From Symbiodinium natans (taxonomy: Eukaryota; Sar; Dinophyceae; Suessiales; Symbiodiniaceae): 64,000 nt of DNA. Position numbers and translations under genes: made by a program. Location: positions 950,022-1,014,021 of the forward strand of contig CAJNDS010002302.1 of assembly GCA_905221605.1 (NCBI GenBank), written 5' to 3'. The notes under the pieces are model-generated. The model was not told where the DNA came from, searched no databases, and worked only from the letters and a program-made list of their open reading frames with translations. Below, piece by piece: positions 62,005 to 64,000 of this stretch. Position 1 is the first letter of the stretch; the number at the start of each line of letters is the position of its first letter.

Positions 62005-62119
62005 AGGCTGAGCCCTATCTGCTTCAAAGTCAAAGCAGGAAGCCTCGCGTCCGGCGGAAGCGGAGCGCCACCAAAAGAAAGCTGCCAGCAGAAACAGGGA
62101 CTCCGTTGCTTTGAGGGCT
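62005..62119 (+). CDS. Candidate exon, basic C-terminus
   Basis: Between a C array (61918-61980) and a G array (62120-62170). One frame reads KAEPYLLQSQSRKPRVRRKR then SATKRKLPAETGTPLL and a TGA at 62114-62116. The basic cluster RVRRKR..KRK would suit a nuclear or nucleic-acid-binding tail, but no family is recognised. It could be the end of the repeat-domain gene or of another gene. Confidence 0.4.
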
Positions 62120-62221
62120 GGGTTTAGGGTTTAGGGTTTAGGGTTTAGGGTTTAGGGTTTAGGGTTTAGGGGGTTTAGGGTTTCGGGTTTTGGGTTTAGG
62201 GTTTAGGGTTTAGGGCTTGGC

Positions 62222-62312
62222 GTTGGGATGCTCCCCCTTATGCTAGCAGTCCTTAACAGGGATTATCACAGGGGGTGCTAGAATCCCGATGAAGGACTGC
62301 TAGAACAAGGAG
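62222..62312. mobile_element. Fold-back element FB1, copy at 62.2 kb
   Basis: TTGGGATGCTCCCCCTTATG left arm; right arm GAAGGACTGCTAGAACAAGG. Immediately follows a G array. Confidence 0.84.
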
Positions 62313-62663
62313 CGAACAGAACAAGCTTAGTGTCTTTTCAGAGCTCAGGCTCTAGGGGGTGTGGGGGATTTAGGAGAACCCTAGTACATTCAACCCTAAA
62401 CCCTGAGGAGGGCTCAGTGCGTCTCTAGAGCTCAGGGTTTGGGGGGTTCAGAGGGGATTAGAGGGGTCGGTTTAGGGGTGTTCGGCGGGGCTTGGGTGGG
62501 TTTAGAGGGGCTTTGAAGGGTTTAGGGGATGTGGAGGGTCTACAGCGGTGAGTAGAGGCTTAAGAGGGATGAGAGGATTTCGGGCGGCCTAAACCCTAAA
62601 CCCTAAACATTTCTCCGGTTTCGGGTCGATGCGGTAGGCAGAGGCTCGTGTGCTCCTCACGAC

Positions 62664-62776
62664 GTCTTGGAGCCCAGTGGTACCCTTTCCCTTGTTTGGT
62701 TCAAGGTTCCCTTAGAAAGTAACCAACCCCAAAAAGGCTACCTTATTTCAATACGGTTACTGGGCTACCAGGTCGC
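62664..62776. mobile_element. Fold-back element FB4, copy at 62.7 kb
   Basis: TTGGAGCCCAGTGGTACCCT left; right arm ATTTCAATACGGTTACTGGG, with CCCTTAGAAAGTAACC and CAAAAAGGCTACC in the middle. A related but diverged copy lies at about 62975-63055. Confidence 0.78.
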
Positions 62777-62842
62777 TCTGGGGTTAACACGGGTTCTCGG
62801 CTTGTTGGGTGAGGTGTAACTGCACGCAAGCGGCTGATAAGG

Positions 62843-62912
62843 TTCTCAAGGGAGGGGGTTCATGGGGGTAGGTACCTAAGGAACCTTACATACCCCCTTG
62901 AACTTATGTCGA
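62843..62912. mobile_element. Fold-back element FB5, internally deleted copy
   Basis: AGGGGGTTCATGGGGGTAGG TACC...CATACCCCCTTGAAC; the interior of the other copies is missing, leaving almost pure inverted ends. Confidence 0.82.
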
Positions 62913-63280
62913 GGACGCTCGAGCTAATGGCTCCCTTCCTGAGCTGTTGCAAGGTACCCCCGTGAAATCTGACCTACTAGGTCTTCCAGTAATGCCCTTT
63001 TTCCCTTTGGTTTTGGGGGCTTAACGAAGGAAAATGGGTGCCCTCACTAATAAGGACTCACTGCAAGCTTTTGAGGGATTTTGGGGGAGCAGGGTTCAGG
63101 GCCCGTTGAGCCGACGTGATCGCTACACCCTCAGTGGTGGGGTTTGGGTCCACTTCCCAGTTCTCAAAATGGGAAGTCGTCCCGCTACAGGCCTTTAAGG
63201 GGTCATGTGTGGTACCCACTTCCCGAATTCCCAGCTAAGAGCCAGAGGCCCAAAACCCCTAGCCCTCTGAACCTTCTGAA

Positions 63281-63710
63281 CCTCCTAAACCCTCTCCTTC
63301 TGAACCCTCTAAACCCTCTCCTTCTAAACCCTCTAAACCCTCTCCCTCTAGACCCCCCAAATCTTCTAAACCCTCTACACCCTCCAAGTCCTCTAAACCC
63401 TCCAAACCCTGTAGACCCCCCAAACCATCTAAACCCACTAAAGCCTCTAAGCCCTCCAAACCCCCAAACCCCCAAACCCCAAACCCCAACTGTCAAACCC
63501 CAAACCCCAAACCCCCAAACCCCCAAACCCCCAAACCCCCACACCCCCAAACCCCCAAACCCCCAAACCCCCAACCCCCCAAACCCCCAAACCCCCAAAC
63601 CCCCAAACCCCCAAACCCCCAAACCCCCAAACCCCCAAACCCCCAAACCCCCAAACCCCCAAACCCCCAAACCCCCAAACCCCAAACCCCAAACCCTAAA
63701 CCCTAAACCC
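63281..63710 (-). repeat. CCCTCTAAA, CCCCCAAA and CCCCAAA tract
   Basis: Starts as interspersed AACCCTCTAAACCC, then an almost perfect octamer array CCCCCAAA (63520-63680), and finishes as CCCCAAA and CCCTAAA before an exon-like island. It is another example of local amplification of a telomeric variant; the Pro/Asn ORF (198 codons) is read-through. Confidence 0.95.
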
Positions 63711-63716
63711 GCGCAG

Positions 63717-63783
63717 GTGCGGGCTTCTACGACCCCTTGACAGAGCAGATCATGTCCTACGACGGCAAGCAGGCACCTCACAG
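63717..63783 (+). CDS. Candidate exon GFYDPLTEQIMSYDG
   Basis: After CGCGCAG (ending 63716), between the CCCCCAAA/CCCTAAA tract and a G array at 63789. It reads AGFYDPLTEQIMSYDGKQAP, well-behaved coding composition with no chance-like bias. Possible donors are CAG|GCACC (63773) and CACAG|GAGC (63784). A further exon-like stretch begins after CCCGCAG at 63979 and is cut by the window end. Function not recognised. Confidence 0.5.
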
Positions 63784-63978
63784 GAGCATTTAGGGTTTAA
63801 GGTTTAGGGCAGTGTAGGGTTTAGGGTTTAGGGATTAGGGTTTAGGGTTCAAGCTTTTTGTGGGGTTTTGGGTTTTGTGTTTTGGGGGTTTTAGGGTTTC
63901 GAGGTTTTTAGGGTTTAGGGTTTTGGGATTTTCGGGTTTTTGGGTTTAGGTTTAGGGTGTGGACCTTCAATCCCGCAG

Positions 63979-64000
63979 AGGCCGTCGCTGAGGTTTGCTT
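63979..64000 (+). CDS. Candidate exon, truncated by window end
   Basis: Follows a good acceptor (TTCAATCCCGCAG). The visible bases can encode EAVAEVC. Too short to assign; listed because it is the likely continuation of the 63.7 kb exon. Confidence 0.3.

Noticed and set aside
63144-63781. 198- and 192-codon ORFs rich in Pro/Asn or Gly/Phe/Trp
   Set aside because: Read-through of CCCCCAAA/CCCTAAA arrays. The short island from 63717 in a different frame is the better coding candidate.

Overview
The window looks like nuclear DNA of a dinoflagellate-type protist. This is inferred from TTTAGGG-type telomeric repeats, very small exons in huge introns, introns that appear to use GC and GA as well as GT donors, and the protein families recognised. 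There is no sign of bacterial operons, ribosome binding sites, CRISPR, rRNA or tRNA genes. Almost nothing here is a conventional ORF: the long ORFs are mostly read-through of simple repeats, and real coding sequence sits in islands of about 30-170 bp.

The window is filled with short arrays of TTTAGGG (called G arrays here) and its reverse complement CCCTAAA (C arrays). They occur in both orientations and are interrupted, so this is not a chromosome end. They have a striking polarity: coding islands usually have a C array on their left and a G array on their right, so introns tend to start with TTTAGGG and end with CCCTAAA. The centres of these introns hold several families of 80-170 bp fold-back (MITE-like) elements, homopolymer G/C tracts and microsatellites.

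Two split genes could be reconstructed by eye on the + strand with consistent reading phase. The first (about 29.8-46.7 kb) is a family 25 glycosyltransferase (GT25/LPS-LOB/procollagen galactosyltransferase type): ten tiny exons encode, in family order, INLD.RPDRW, the WPAFDGR segment, GAIGCALSH, the EDD motif, DWQLVFLGG, TAYVIN and QLDTMLT. The second (about 50.85-60.15 kb) encodes two consecutive copies of a repeat domain with landmarks YALxGSWD, FQxxxDxxW/F, FP(S)E, GxxGxNW and a closing W.P....W; a further copy may follow near 61.6 kb.

Layout: 0-3 kb arrays with exon-like islands; 3.05-4.3 kb a 20-22 bp minisatellite, then a 30 bp tandem repeat; 4.7-29 kb arrays, fold-backs and many isolated exon-like islands (one MORN-like at 18.2 kb, probable minus-strand coding at 22.0 and 23.7 kb), with large low-complexity blocks at 7.6, 17.1-17.8, 18.5-18.8 and 26.1-26.4 kb; 29.8-46.7 kb the GT25 gene; 46.9-50.1 kb unassigned islands; 50.85-60.15 kb the repeat-domain gene; 60.5-60.95 kb an expanded fold-back; 61.6-64 kb further exon-like islands and a CCCCCAAA-rich tract. 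Isolated islands are open over about 100 bp in one or more frames, which happens often by chance in GC-rich DNA. Several equally good-looking ones fall inside introns of the reconstructed genes, so they carry low confidence.
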